Origin: Platerodrilus igneus
Taxonomy: Eukaryota > Arthropoda > Insecta > Coleoptera > Lycidae
Direction: 5' to 3'
NCBI GenBank assembly: GCA_036346225.1
Contig: JARFIW010000108.1
Location: forward strand, 1-64,000
Length of the DNA stretch: 64,000 nucleotides
The notes beneath the pieces were generated by a model. The model made no database searches. It was not told where the DNA came from and saw only the letters and a list, made by a program, of their open reading frames with translations. Positions 49,690 through 62,070 of this stretch are shown here, one piece after another. Position 1 is the stretch's first letter; the number at the start of each line of letters is the position of its first letter. A program made the translations under genes and the position numbers.

Positions 49690-51110
49690 TCGGATTTTGT
49701 ACTCGTTTTTAAATAATTTTCTTGTTTTGTCTGTTTTTTCTTTTCATTTTATTCCAAACCCTGAGTGGATCCGGATTAGAACAGCCCACGGTGCGGCCTA
49801 TTTGTTGCAAGAGGCGACTAAAGCAGTCTAACACATTCTCTTAACACACTCTCTCACACACACACAACACACACACACACACACACCACATACACTTACG
49901 TTTTTGTTTGTTTTTCTTTTCTTTGGTTTCGCTCCTCGTACTCATCCCTAAGTAGGTCCAGATTAGAATAGCCCCACGATACGGTCTATCTGTGGTCAGA
50001 GGCGACTAAAGCAGTCCAACACAGTCTTCGTACACACAAACACATACACACATAATTTTCTTTGTTTTTTCTTTCTTCACGCATCCATCAACACACACAC
50101 GCACACATACACATACGTACACACAACACTCCTTACTCACACATATTTTTGTTTGTGTTCTGCTTTTTGTTGGTTTTGCTTCTCGTACTCATCCCCGAAT
50201 GGGACTGGAGTAGATTAGTCCCACGGTACGACCTGCCTATCGTAATAGGCGGCTAAAGCAGTCCAACACAATCTCTCGACATACTCTTCATACACACACA
50301 CAAACACACACACACACATACACACACACACACACACATACATACACAGAATGCAACACACAACACACACACACATGCTCAACCATAACTACACTCGATT
50401 TCGTTTTTGTCTTCTTCGTTCGGATCTGGTCCTTTGTTTCTTAGTGTTTTTTTTTAATTTTTGCTTTTTCGTTATTTTCTTTCCGCATTCCTTTCCTCTA
50501 GCTAGTTTTTACTGTCAGTCCTCATACTGACTTTATTTATTTTTTGATCCTCTTCCTGTGATATGTGCTTTCTAGACCTTTCTTCTTTTCTTTGGAAACT
50601 ACGACTTGGTCGACTTTTTTTTTAGCTATTCTTTTCTTCGATTGTTCGTTTGATACGATTCTTGATTACCACAGCTTGAAGTAAATCAATTTTTTTTCCA
50701 GCGTTCTTGACGTTCCCTTACATAATTTGAGGCTCGACAGTTATTGTCGCTTTTGACTTTTGCTGTTGGTTTTCTTCCTCGTTATTTTTTTTACTGTTTG
50801 ATTTTATCGCGGGTAACAAATTCTTTACGCGAGATTTAAAAACATTACTGTTTCTTTATTAAAGGTATTGATCCTTTGACGACTTTTGCAGTGTTAATGC
50901 CATTCCATGTTTGTCTTCGTTGATTGCTGCCCGATACCTTTTCTTTTCATATAGCCCTCTATATTTTTTTGCTTTTTGCAGTATGTTGAAACTTCGAGCC
51001 GGAAAAAAATTTCTTTTTTGTTTTGTTTTCTGAAACGAAGTTTCTTGTGGTTTATCTTGGTTCATTGCTTCTGTTTCCTACCCAGACTTTTAATTTTGTT
51101 GAAGGGGTCC
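49690..51110 (-). mobile_element. Non-autonomous element with hairpin/CA modules, copy E1
   Basis: It is homologous, in reverse, to 60369-61900. On the minus strand it reads a short lysine-rich N-terminal frame (start near 51065, MNQDKPQETSF), then decayed sequence (shared gctttctag...actaagtcg-like segments). Three tandem modules follow, each with a conserved block around gcgactaaagcagtc (plus strand: 49805, 49990, 50250), separated by CA microsatellites. The end near 49690 matches 61780-61860. The repeated block resembles tail sequences seen in arthropod non-LTR elements, but that is from memory. Confidence 0.6.
49855..50375. repeat. (CA)n microsatellites in E1
   Basis: CA-rich tracts lie at about 49855-49890, 50085-50130 and 50289-50375, each following one copy of the conserved module. 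In the inverse copy E2 the same places hold TG-rich tracts (61225-61320, 61485-61505, 61668-61705). Confidence 0.85.
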
Positions 51111-53183
51111 TTATTACTTAAAAAACACCATTCAGTTCCAGTCATTTAAATTTACTTTGCTACATTGCTATAAATTCAACACACGTAAATAGCAACAAAC
51201 TATTCGCGTCTTTTATTAAAAAGTTTGGTGTCTGAATTTTTATACAAATCTACCTGTTTATACTCTGGTTTCTTAACTGACACAAAAACTTGATACACTC
51301 TTTCAGTGTTGGATTTTAAAAACAGTTTGTGGATAAAATGTAATTAAGTTTTTGGATGTAATTTTAAAATGTGCTAGTTTGTTGTCGTAAGAAGTTTTAG
51401 TTAAAATTGTCGTTCACTTTAAAAAACAAAAGTTATATTTTCTCCATGGTTTTGTTTACCTTATGCGACAACGACAATTTTAGTGTTCTTTCTATAAACA
51501 AGTGTTTGTTTGTACTTTCGGGTGGAGCACTAGAAGAACATATATATACCACAAGAAACATTTATGGTATATTTATATAGCAAGATTTTAAACAAAATAA
51601 ATTATAATTATATATTGATGTGATTGGAGGTCACCAAGAGATCATACAGCATCATGGAATAAACATCCAATGTCGTAAACTCCAGCAAATTCAAGAAAGA
51701 GCCTAATTATGTTAATACTTGTTTGCATAGAAAAACATATTTGCGAAAATGCTCGGTATATGGATTATAAAGACATAGAAACCGTGAAAGAAAATTTCAT
51801 CATTGTTATTACATAACTTAATGACGAAAAAATTGTGTTCTAAGATAATAATAATTGTATTTACTATATTCTGCGCGTAAGAAGGCGCTTTTATAAAACT
51901 TCATCCACATTATTATTATTAAAGTACTCAATTGTGTGTATAAATTCTGCGTAAATGCGTGAATATATTATAAAAGATTTTGATTTTGATACTGTTTACC
52001 TTCAACGAAAAACAATCGTTTTCAAAAGATTCAAAATACTCAATTTATTTAATGCAGCGTGTATAATTCATATGGAAAAGGAATTTTTATACGACGAAGC
52101 GTATTATATTTTAAATCGTATCTTCAAATAATAAGAGAAACTGTATATTGGCCTATATTCTAGAACAATCAACTGCTAAAGTAAAACATAAGTGAATGAT
52201 TAAAAAGCTGGACGCGATGATAAAAATTCGTAAAAGCCATAATATAATATTAATTAAGACTAACTACAGCAATAAAACCTTGAATATTGATAAGATTGGG
52301 AAAGGGCATCAATTACGGCATATCTCGAAGTCATTAAAACGATAAATCTTTAAATGTTGCATCATGCCTTTGCAAACCAGCCAATTAACAACAACTAGAG
52401 TTACAGTGAAATTTCTAGATGCTTAGGTCACAAGGGCTCGTTCTTATAAAACTCCAATAGATGTTGGGAACAAGGTTCAGTTTCGATTTAAACATCATCA
52501 TGCTAATCAGATTATACGCTACGTAGTATCATTGCATAGATAACCTAACGGCAATATTCGACTGCGCAATTTTTTTTCGACTAAGAGATGGCGCTTTGGC
52601 GCCTCACAGAAGACGCTTCAAAATTGGTGAGACGTTTATTCAACAAAATTGGTTTTATACTATAACAATAAATTCATTGATTACAGCGTTGTCGCGCTTT
52701 AAAAAAATACAGGTAAATGTGAATGTCAAATGGTAATTGTGAGTATTTTACTGCTTCCTGAGTGAATGTAAAACATGATAGCGTTACATTGTGTTCTATG
52801 TTCGAAACATCGCTTAACATTTTAATAGGTAATGCAATTTACGAGGTGGCAGAGTCAGTACTTTGACGGAGAGGGGTTCCGAAACAGCTCCCTCCCCTCT
52901 CCGAAACCAAAATCGGTCCAATGATAATGTAGTTGCCAAAGTGCATTATGTGTATCTAGCTATGTATATTCTCGTAATCATTGGTAGTACTTAGTAGTAA
53001 AAGTTATTATGGAAAAACAGATAATTTTAATGAAATAGACGACGTTAATAAAAGTATTTTGAATGCTCAGAAGTGAGTAAGATTATTTGAAGTACTTAAA
53101 ATGGTTTGAAAATGGAGAATAAATAGTTAAATAATAATTGAACTACGGCAAGTTTCTTAACTGGAATAAAAGCATATATGATT
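51111..53183. other. Non-coding stretch
   Basis: AT-rich; no gene or element boundaries recognised. It contains a perfect 10-bp inverted repeat cggagagggg/cccctctccg (52867-52876 and 52894-52903) with a 17-nt loop. Confidence 0.45.
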
Positions 53184-54660
53184 GGAATGGTATTTTTAGT
53201 ATTTAAGGTATTTAAAGGTATTTAATGGTATTTAATGGTATTTAATGGTATTTAATGGTATTTAATGGTATTTAATGGTATTTAATGGTATTTAATGGTA
53301 TTTAATGGTATTTAATGGTATTTAATGGTATTTAATGGTATTTAATGGTATTTAATGGTATTTAATGGTATTTAATGGTATTTAATGGTATTTAATGCTG
53401 TTTGATGGTATTAGATGATATTTGATGGCATTTAATGGTATATAATGGTATATAATGGTATCTAATGATATTTAATGTATTTAATGGTCTTTAATGGTAT
53501 TTAATGGTATATTATGTATTTATGCTATTTAATGAGTATTGATGGTATTTGATAGTATTTGATGGTATTTGATGGTATTTAATGGTATTTAATGTAATTT
53601 ATGATTAGGTATTTAATGGTAATTAATGGTATTTAATGTATTTAATGGTATTTAATGGTATTAATGGTATTTAATTAGTATTTAATGGTATTTAATGGTA
53701 TTTAATGGTATTTAATATATTAATGTAATTAATGTATTTAATGGTATTTAATGGTTTAATTTTTAATGTAATTAATGTTTAATGGTATTTATGGTATTTA
53801 ATGTTTTAATAATAAAATAATTTAATGGTAATTTAATGGAATTTAATGGAATTATGTTAATGTATTTTAATGCTGTTTAATGTATTTAATGGTATTTATA
53901 TGGTATTTAATGGTATTTAATGTATTTAATGGTATTTAATGGAATTTAATAAGGTTAATTTAATGTATTTAATGGTATTTAATGGAATTTAATAATTATT
54001 TAATGGTATTTAATGTTTTATATGGTATTTAATGGTATTTATATGGTATTTAATGGTATATAATGGTATATAATGGTATCTAATGATATTTAATGTATTT
54101 AATGGTCTTTAATGGTATTAATGGTGTTTAATGGTATTTAATGGTACTTAATGGTATTTAATGGTATTTAATGATATTTCATGATATTTATTAGTGTTTG
54201 ATTGTATTTAATGGCATTTAATGGTATTTAATGGCATTTATTAATATTTAATTGTATTCAATGGTATTTAATAATATTTAATGGTATTTAATGGCTTTTA
54301 TTGTTGTTTATTGGTATTTAATAATATTTAATGGTATTTCATGGTTTTTATTGTTGTTTATTGCTATTTAATGGTGTTTGACGGTATTGAATGGTATTCA
54401 ATGCTGTTTAATGGTATAAAATGGTGTCTATTGGTATATAATGGAATTTAATAGAATTTAATGGTATTTAATGGTATTTAATAGTATTTAATAATATTTA
54501 ATGGTATTTAGTTGTGTTTAATGGTATTTAATGGTATTAAATTGTACTTAATGATATTTAATGGTATTGAATAGTATGGAATATTATTGGATGGTATTTA
54601 ATGGTATTTAATGGTATTTAATGATATTTAATGGTATTTAATGGTATTTAATGATATTGT
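53184..54660. repeat. 10-bp satellite (tttaatggta)
   Basis: About 1.48 kb of the decamer tttaatggta. It is perfect from 53221 to about 53395 and increasingly mutated on the right, with unit-length slips. A block (tatataatggtatctaatga...) recurs about 618 bp apart (53441 and 54059), so segments of the array have themselves been duplicated. Confidence 0.95.
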
Positions 54661-54881
54661 AGAAGGATTCGAAGGATTTCGAGGCATAGATGGATGACTA
54701 AACGTCGGCATGTGCATCGAGAGGCACAACGAGCTGGTTTTGGTTAGGGTTGCGTCACCAGAGGTATCCGTCTTTGACTTTTGGGGGCCTCTTTGTTGTA
54801 GGATCCATTCTTAGGTCATTCGGCCAATGGCTTTATTCTCCCGTTGCGCCGCATGTACACGTTTGGGCAGAACTACAAGAG

Positions 54882-55345
54882 CTACGTAGTTGGTCCGTGG
54901 TTTGCCTGGGTTCGTATCTGGTGGTAACAGGTGGTTTTTGCTGGTTTCCTTTTCAGGGATGTCATTGCTGACCGGGTGGCGTGGTCGGGTAGCTCATTCA
55001 GCGCTCCGCGACAATGTTGGATGTTGAAAGAGAACTCTTGTTGCAATAGGACACAGTGGGTGAGTTTGGAGTAGGCGTCTTTTGTATTGTTCAACCATAG
55101 CAGAGCGCGGCTGTATGTGCAGAGTATATAGTGCTTATCTTTAAAAAATGGTCGATACTTCTTGACGGTCCAGATTATTGCTAAACATTCTTGTTCTTTT
55201 ACATAGTAATTTTTCTCGGCATGGTGGTACTTGGCCCTGGCGTAGCTGACGTTGTTTCGTGACCCTTTGACTTCTTTGTAAAGGACGGCGGCAATGCTTG
55301 TTTTCCTGGCGGTGGTCTGTAGTATAAAGTGTTGATTAAAATCGG
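54882..55345 (-). pseudogene. Decayed gypsy pol: RNase H
   Basis: A minus-strand frame, open through the RNase H domain of a Ty3/gypsy Pol, shows YARAKYHHAEKNYY, KEQECLAIIWTVKKYRPFF and QEFSFNIQHCRGALNELPDH. It belongs to the same element as the RT (55680-56060) and protease (57172-57430) remnants to the right, which gives protease-RT-RNase H order on the minus strand. It has no relation to the 27710 element beyond family. Confidence 0.8.
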
Positions 55346-55679
55346 GCCGGTAAAGATTCAGGGGTTGACTGATGGCCTGCTGGATGACTTGGAAAACTTA
55401 CTCGGTCTCCGTAGTCCATTAGAAGCGCCGGTGAGTTTGGAGCAAATTGGTTAGCGGAATTTGAATGTCTGCACGGCATGGATTATAGACTCGGAGCGAA
55501 ATGGTTAAGGTTGCTCTGCTTTCTGAATTTATTTCACGTGGTTTGATATGGGTCGACAGTTATGTTGTGGCCTGGGTATTTATGCTTTGCACTCTAAAAC
55601 TACATTTTTCGAATGGTAGGTGAAGCCGGTGTTGTTCGAGTCGGATGTAATGTAGTTGATGTTTCCAGTTGTTCGAATA

Positions 55680-56060
55680 GATTATTAGACGTCCAGATAC
55701 ACGAGCACAAATTTGCCGAAGTACCCACTAGTATCTCTTGTGTCATTAGCTTCTGAAAACTAGCTTGGGAATTTTTCAGACCAAGCGGTATGAGGCGAAA
55801 TTGATAGCTGACTTCATCGGGCGTGGCGAATGCTGTGAGAGGTCTGGACTCAATGTCTAGTGGTAGCTAGATTTAAGGTCGAAGGTGGTAAATACAGAGG
55901 CTGTGTCGAGGTTCCGTAGCGTTTCGTGGATTACTGGTTGAGCTTTAATCCTTTGTGACGGTATTGAGTCTCCGGTAGTCGATGCATCCTTTTTCTTCAA
56001 CCTTCTTTTCCACGATTACTATAGGGCAGTTGTAGGCTGAGGTGCTGGGCTCAATGCTTC
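55680..56060 (-). pseudogene. Decayed gypsy pol: reverse transcriptase
   Basis: Minus-strand pieces in several frames: CIDYRRLNTVT near 55960-55985, YQFRLIPLGLKNSQASFQKLM near 55760-55830, and the active-site box mutated to YLDV (55689-55700). Several stops and frameshifts. Confidence 0.75.
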
Positions 56061-56109
56061 GGTTAGCCAACATTTCCTCCACTCCGGCGGTGATGATGAG
56101 TTTTTTTGT

Positions 56110-57110
56110 GAGGAGTATCGATACGACAGTATCTTACATTTAAAACGGTAGTGTTACATTTAAAAAGTTCGATAAATACAACACCGGAAGCGAGGTTTAC
56201 TAGACACCATCGGTGGTTGGCAGCGCTAATCTTATACAGATTTGGGCGCGGTCATCTACCAATGACGTCCCCAATATTGCGCAATACTTCGGAATTTTAC
56301 ATATTAATTTTAAAACAAAGATAAAAGCGAACAATATAAACTATGAAGTACTCACATAATAGGTCCAGATTCCCGCGAAGTTGCGCTAGGGTAGGCCTCT
56401 AACCAAGTCCATCAGGGCTCCTCCCGGAGGGATTAGAGATGATACGCCGACGCTCTACAAAAGCGTTCGGATCAGCTCCGGCCAGCTACGGCAGTCATGA
56501 GGTCTTCATCCAGAGTCGTGGAGATCGGTACGCCTAGGTGGCTGCAGATTTCTTACCTATGTAGGGATCGGATTAAGAAAACTAGGTAAGGGTAGACAAC
56601 AAAAGATAATCAAGCAAGGAACTACATAGGTAAACCTAACGATACGTTACCAAAAGAAACGTCCACTTCACTCCGAAGCACAAGGCAAAAAGCCACGTTA
56701 CAGAGACTCAGCAAAACTCGTCCCCACTCTTTTTTCTTTTACACATCCGCACGAAATTATTCGTCTACCTCTCTAGCATCGTGCGATCTGCGCAAATGCA
56801 TTACTATGACGTACGGAAGTACACACCTAGTCTTTTGAAAATATGGCGCGAAACTCCCGTACATCAAAACTAAACTAATACATGTTTAAGTGACCCTTGG
56901 CACGTAACAGGTAATCAAAACAATGTGTGTGGATTGGTCTGTATTCTATCGCAGGTGCTGGCAGTGGTGGCTGATTGAGCTGGCCCGTTGGTCACCGCTT
57001 AGAATCGTTGCTGGAGACTAGTGAATTTGGATAGGAATTCGGCTGAGAACTGGTGCGTTGCGGTTGACGTAGATGGTCTGTTGGCGATAACGGACTTCAT
57101 CATTAGTTTC
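56110..57110. other. Insertion-like region inside the decayed pol
   Basis: The RT and protease remnants are separated by more DNA than family spacing allows. A more GC-rich part at about 56380-56600 (gggctcctcccggagggattag) contrasts with its surroundings and is probably a nested element of unidentified type. Nothing coding is recognised. Confidence 0.35.
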
Positions 57111-57171
57111 CAGTGGAGCGTCTGGCGGTTGTGTGCTCCGAAGTGTATGGATCCTTGCTCATAATCCATGA

Positions 57172-57430
57172 CTACTTTCTGGCTTCGAGCCAGGATTGTC
57201 CCCGTAGAACATCTTCTGCTAGGTTGGCTGCTACCAAAAAGGTTTTATGGTTCGTCACGTGTCCGAGGGTGAATGGCGTGCGGAACTTGCCTTTGGTTGT
57301 CCTCTCTCTCCCTGCTTCGGCTAGATAGACGAAGGTGTGGTGGTGTTCTGCTCGTGAACCTATGGGTATTCGATCTTCCCTGATCATGCATGTTGATGCT
57401 CCTGTATCTACTAGCGCGTTGAAGATTGTT
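57172..57430 (-). pseudogene. Decayed gypsy pol: protease
   Basis: Minus frame: ALVDTGASTCMIRED, with the aspartic protease DTG at about 57400, then VTNHKTFLVAANLAEDVLRGQSWLE, which is the protease C-terminal box. It is the N-terminal side of the minus-strand pol remnant. Confidence 0.75.
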
Positions 57431-58620
57431 TTATGTATGGTTTTACATTATTCAATGTTTTTTTATGAAATTTCAGTAAAAATATTCATAACTTGGACAC
57501 GCTGCATTTAATACAAAATATGTACATAGAGCATTTAAAGGGAGGAATCAAAATATGACATAAAATATAGGGTGTTCAGTTTAAAAAAAGATTAACACAT
57601 GGCTATGATTAATCTATACACCCTGTATGTTAAAAACTATTTTACAGGAATGCAATGGTGCTCTCCTACAACTTTTATTTGAAACATTTTTTAATGTATA
57701 TGATATTAATAATGAATAATTTTGCCTGGCATGGAGAAAAGTAATTCGAGCTTAGAAAACGAAAATCAATATAAATTGTTGGTTATCTTGCAAAAAGAGA
57801 ATCCCGTGGCCGGTTTCGCTGTTCTTGCAGATCATCAGACGAACGCATTTCTTTTTGAAAAACAACCAACTAAGTTCTGGGATTATACACAAATCAAGGT
57901 GTATTTATAATTCAAACAGTTTCTCATCCGCCCTCTATACTCAAATATAAGCAACTAACCATCGATAACTTTTACACGTCCCAACAAAATTTTTAAAAGC
58001 TTAGTCAACAGACAAGATGAAAAATAAATAAATAAATGACCGAATTCCTACTTAACGTTGGCGGACTTTCTAAGAAGACCGTTTGCTTATTTATTTTTTT
58101 ATGATATTAAATAAGATATTGGACTTCTTCGCTCTAATAGGTTACCCTGTATATCACTCACTGTGGCACACCGCCACAATGATTAAACAGCAAGAATTGT
58201 GTTTTATGAGCAATTTAGGTTAGATTTTACTTTGTCCCGACTTCTACAATTAAACACAAACAGTTCGGTAATTTTTGTTGATAAGACAATATTTTTAAAT
58301 TATGCTACGGATTCCTTAATTTTTATTAAAAATTCTAAAAAATTTATTCCAGAATATCTGGATTAATAATAATTTCCTGTCTATGACATATGTTTGTTCA
58401 ATATGAAATAGCTTCCAAACGTAAGTTATTTTTTTAGCCCGGTCCTGCTCTCTCTCACAAATATATTTGAACTAACTATAACAATTAAAAAACCCGGAAA
58501 AATTAAAGCTGCAAACGGTTACTTGTGCGCTATTTTAAGAATGCAAAAATGAATATTACGCGCGCATACTTTCGCAGTATTCTTTGACCTACTGAACTTC
58601 ATACAACCATCACTGCAATA
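57431..58620. other. Upstream flank of troponin C
   Basis: It contains a 60-bp MITE-like palindrome (57568-57628; atagggtgtt...tacaccctgtat) whose ends resemble the ACAGGGTGT termini of many insect mariner-type MITEs. A 58-codon plus frame from 57731 (MEKSNSSLENENQ...) has protein-like composition but no recognised family. The 5'UTR and promoter of the troponin C gene should lie in its right part; no clear core promoter was seen. Confidence 0.35.
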
Positions 58621-58708
58621 ATGGTAAGATCCTGAAATTAATTTATAATACAACTTTAATAGCAAATTCTATCGTAGGCCCAGGACCTAGGCAAAGAACA
58701 AATTCAAC
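58621..58708 (+). CDS. TpnC: Troponin C, initiator exon and exon 2
   Basis: The ATG at 58621-58623 is followed directly by a donor (GTAAGA), so the first coding exon contributes only Met. A 54-bp intron ends ATCGTAG, and exon 2 (58678-58708, 31 nt) reads [10 protein letters not shown] plus one base before GTAAGT. An intron right after the ATG and an N-terminus of this type are characteristic of insect troponin C genes. The protein is the Ca2+ sensor of the thin-filament troponin complex in muscle. The gene runs to the right, and later exons are beyond the window or beyond the inserted repeats. Confidence 0.8.
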
Positions 58709-58757
58709 GTAAGTATTGATAATTTTTCTATATTTTCAGTTAATTTTGTGTTTTCAG

Positions 58758-58901
58758 TGCTGAAACATGCTTTTGATACGTTTGATGTTGATAAAAAGGG
58801 CAGCATTGGTACTGTTATGATTGGTACAATCTTAAATATGTTGGGAATACATGTTACAGATGAAATGCTGGCTGATATTATTGCTGAAGTCGATGAAGAT
58901 G
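58758..58901 (+). CDS. TpnC: Troponin C, exon 3 (EF-hand I)
   Basis: 144-nt exon between TTTTCAG (58751-58757) and GTAAGT (58902). Phase matches exon 2 (one base carried over). It encodes [40 protein letters not shown] and EVDED, matching insect troponin C. EF-hand I ([12 protein letters not shown]) has Met at position 12 where a Ca2+-binding loop needs Glu, as in other insect troponin C proteins where site I is inactive. The last codons open EF-hand II, which continues in the next exon. An alternative upstream acceptor (AG at 58738-58739) would break phase. Confidence 0.88.
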
Positions 58902-59862
58902 GTAAGTAGTGAAGTGTGAGTCGCTTTTTTCACTTGAATTGTGTCGTCGTTCTCAGGCTTTTCATCATAAAAGTAAAAAACTTTTTTTATAACCAGACTT
59001 TTATATAAAGCTTAGTTATTTCAAATCGAGCCAGTAATTAAAAGGTGATACGTACAGTGACGTAGCCTACAAAAAACCTAAGCAAAAGAAAAAGTATGAC
59101 CGGGCTCAATCGGTGAGTGACAAATTAAAGAGAAACCTGAAATAAATAAAGAGAAATTTATATACACTCACTCATTCACACTCAGAACAAAACATACAAA
59201 GAAAAAAGAAAGAGAACTTATAATTAAACAAAATATTTACAGAACACAGTATTCCCAAACTCAAACAAAAAAAATCAATGTCCTCAATTTACATATACAT
59301 CATGAAAAACCCCCAAACAGCCAAAAAAAATTACTCATGAAAATGGTGAGATGTAGTTTTTAGGTAATAACCCCCTGACATTATTTAGTAAAAAAGAACC
59401 AAACGCAACCCTAAAAACCACAGCTCTAGATCATCGTAAATATAAACTTAGCCTATAGTTACAAATATAATGGCAACAACGTTTTCACACATGCCAGCAA
59501 GTTTTTAAACTATTTTTACGTTAACAAGTAGTGTATTTTTAGTGATTTAAAAACAAATAGCACTGCATTAATATAATGCCGATAAATACCAAAATAGACC
59601 AATAATTTTCGTGTAGATCAATTAAATTTAAAAATGCATGATACTTGAACGGTAAAACCCCAGGCGATCTGGTTGCAAAGAAAGTAGCGAGAGAGAACAA
59701 AAAAACTCACCCTCAAGTTTGCTGAGTTTGCGGGGTTGAGTCAGTAGCTAATCCACGTCAGCGAGTAGGTGGGCCTACGCCCAGGAAGAACGCGTTTTGC
59801 CTCCCATTACAACAAAAAGCGGCAACTCAAGGAATTAGCGTGTCCTTCACAGAAAGCACGCC
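58902..59862 (+). other. Troponin C intron, first part
   Basis: Starts at the GTAAGT donor. About 58985-59062 matches the tail of the SINE at 21561 (acttttatataaag, cgagccagtaattaaaaggt) in the same minus orientation, truncated before the tRNA part. The more GC-rich 59690-59862 may be part of the element that follows. No further troponin exon was found in the window. Confidence 0.5.
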
Positions 59863-60368
59863 GCATTGCGTGCACAAAATTCGCATAACGAAAAACGGAA
59901 CGAAGCAAAACAGGACGGATGTTTTCGTGTTTCTATTTGAACAGAAAGTGAATATTAAATTTGTTTAGCTAAAGCACAAAGCTCAAAGTAATCTCGGTGT
60001 TAAAGAAATAAAACAGGAAAACCCGAGTTTATAGAAATAATATGCAGCTTTTATTCCACGAATTCTTTCAAAGGGAAAACACATCAGCATTAATTATCGA
60101 ATATTTGGAAAGACGTTCTCGCCTATATAATTATGGGGTAAATTCCACGTTAAGGAATTCTTAGAAAGGATATTTATTTTTAATAAACAGAAAGATTTAT
60201 CAAGTAAAATATATAGGATATTTATTATTAATTACAATACAATTTTAAACACGTGAAAGGGTTTTTTTAATTTACGGAATTAATTTTGTTGTTTAACGCC
60301 AAAGGGATTTGTGTTAAAAATTATTGTACATAAACTAACCAAATATTTCCGAAAATGAACGTAACAAA
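59863..60368 (+). repeat. ~500-bp direct repeat, left copy
   Basis: From gcattgcgtgcacaaaattc to aacgtaacaaa. It matches 62071-62567 with roughly 6% mismatches plus a 9-bp deletion there, by eye. A TG...CA pair can be drawn (59867 to 60366), so it may be an LTR, but no matching target duplication was seen. Confidence 0.85.
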
Positions 60369-62070
60369 TCATCTCCCTCCCAGCAAAATTAAAAGGTCGG
60401 GGTCGGGAAACAAAATAATGGGAGTGGGTAGGACCAACAAAAAAATTCGCTTGGAAACTAAAAGAAAACTCGTTAAGAAAAAAAAAACCAAATAAGACAC
60501 TCAAAACCAAAAAGACCCAAAAAAACTAAAAAGAATTTCCATCTGGCTCGATGGACCAAGAATCAGACAAAACCAAAAGTGAAACGGACATAGGAAAAAG
60601 AAAAGGAAATGGTAACAATCATCGAGGACAAAGATGGAATGGCATTGACACTGCAAAGCCGTCAGAGGACGGATGCATTTCAGAAAGAGAAACAGGGAAG
60701 TCTTCAACCTCAACGAAGAAATTGTTTCTTGCGAAAAAAAACAAAGTAAGAAAAAGAAAAGAGGAAGAAAACCAACAAGTGCAGCCAAAAGAGGACCCAA
60801 AGGTCAAGCCTCGAGTAAACAAAAAGGACAACAAGGGAGAACGAGAAGAAGAGCGGGGGAACGTTGGTAACAGGAACGATGTACTCTCAACTGTGGTAGT
60901 GAAAAAACGCAACAAACGAAAAACTGACGAAAAGGAATGCTGACTAGTCCTACAGTCGACTAAGTCGCGGCTTCCGAAGAAAAAGAACGGACTAGAAAGC
61001 ACCTACCACAGGAGCGGATGGAAGAAACACAAGCGGACTAAGAACCGACACCAAAGAAGACCAGCAAAAGGATAGGGAAAGAAAAGTGGAACGACAGGAA
61101 TGGAAGAAAATAAAGAAAAGCAAAAATCAAAAAGAATAATACCAACACCAAGTATAAGACCAACAAAAAAAACTAAAATTGTACAAAAGAAAATAAAACA
61201 GAATCCCAGTGTAGTTTGGTGTGGGCGTGTGCGTGCGTGTGTGTATGTGTGTGTGTGGTGTGAGGAGGTAAGAAGGGTGTGTGTAAGTGTTATGCGTGTA
61301 TAAAGTGTGCGTGTTTGTATGTGTTTGACCGCTGTAGTCGCCTCTTACGACAGGCAGGTCGTACCATGGGGCTATTCTATTCCCGGACCCACACGGGTGA
61401 AGAAGAGAAAACCCATGAAGAGAACAAAAGTAGAAGAACCAAACAGAAATGAGTGGATGCATGAAGTGTGTGCGTTTATGGAATGTGTGTATGTGTGTAT
61501 TATGTGTTGGACCGCTGTAGTCGCCTTTTACGACAGGCAGGTTGTACTGTGGGACTATTCTATTCCCGTACCCACACGGGTGAAGAAGAAAAAACCCAAG
61601 ATGAGAACAAAAGAAGGAGAACCAAACAGAAATGAGTGTATGCATGAAATGTGTGCATTTATGGAGTGTGTGTATGTGTGTATGAAGTCTGTATGTGTAT
61701 GTGTTGGACCGCTGTAGTCGCCTCTTACGACAGGCATGTCGTACCGTGAAACTGTTCTATTCCCGGACCCACGCGAGTGAAAAAGAAAACAAGAAAACGA
61801 AAGAAAACCTAGGAAAACAGGGAAATAAACGAAATCGTAAGTCCAAAAATCAAATCCGAGGAAGAGTAAAGTCGGCATCAGAATCGGAGGAACGAGGAGT
61901 AGATATTGGGCTTAAGGCGTTTACACCGCCAGAAGGAAAATAAAACCAAATCAAGGACATTAGGGTTTCGCCGACCTATATTCTCAGGTTCGGAAGGAGC
62001 ATAGAATAAAGTCTGCCTCTTTTGGGCAGTTTTCCGCAAACCAGAGACAGCACAGTGTGTAGTAGTTATA
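60369..62070 (+). mobile_element. Non-autonomous element with hairpin/TG modules, copy E2
   Basis: Lies between the two ~500-bp direct repeats. Order on plus: a short leader, a lysine-rich frame (60551-60943), then three tandem modules starting near 61326, 61510 and 61707 (spacing 184 and 197 bp). Each module has ccgctgtagtcgcctcttac + gacaggcaggtcgtacc and a TG microsatellite. An end segment with ggcttaaggcgtttacaccg (61910-61930) follows. E1 at 49690-51110 is an inverse relative. No reverse transcriptase is encoded. Confidence 0.6.
60551..60943 (+). CDS. Lysine-rich ORF of element E2
   Basis: 130 codons starting MDQESDKTKSETDIGKRKGN and dominated by K, R, E and Q. A related start (MNQDKPQ...) lies at the equivalent place in E1, and the leader just upstream is also conserved (aaaattaaaag + gtcgggg). 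This suggests a genuine N-terminal frame of the parent element, perhaps an ORF1-like nucleic-acid-binding protein, rather than chance. The conserved function is unknown; the frame may be a truncated remnant. Confidence 0.4.
   Translation: MDQESDKTKSETDIGKRKGNGNNHRGQRWNGIDTAKPSEDGCISERETGKSSTSTKKLFLAKKNKVRKRKEEENQQVQPKEDPKVKPRVNKKDNKGEREEERGNVGNRNDVLSTVVVKKRNKRKTDEKEC

Noticed and set aside
61127..61878. Long minus frames with HTHTHTH-type repeats
   Set aside because: They are translations of the TG/CA microsatellites and tandem modules of E2, not genes.
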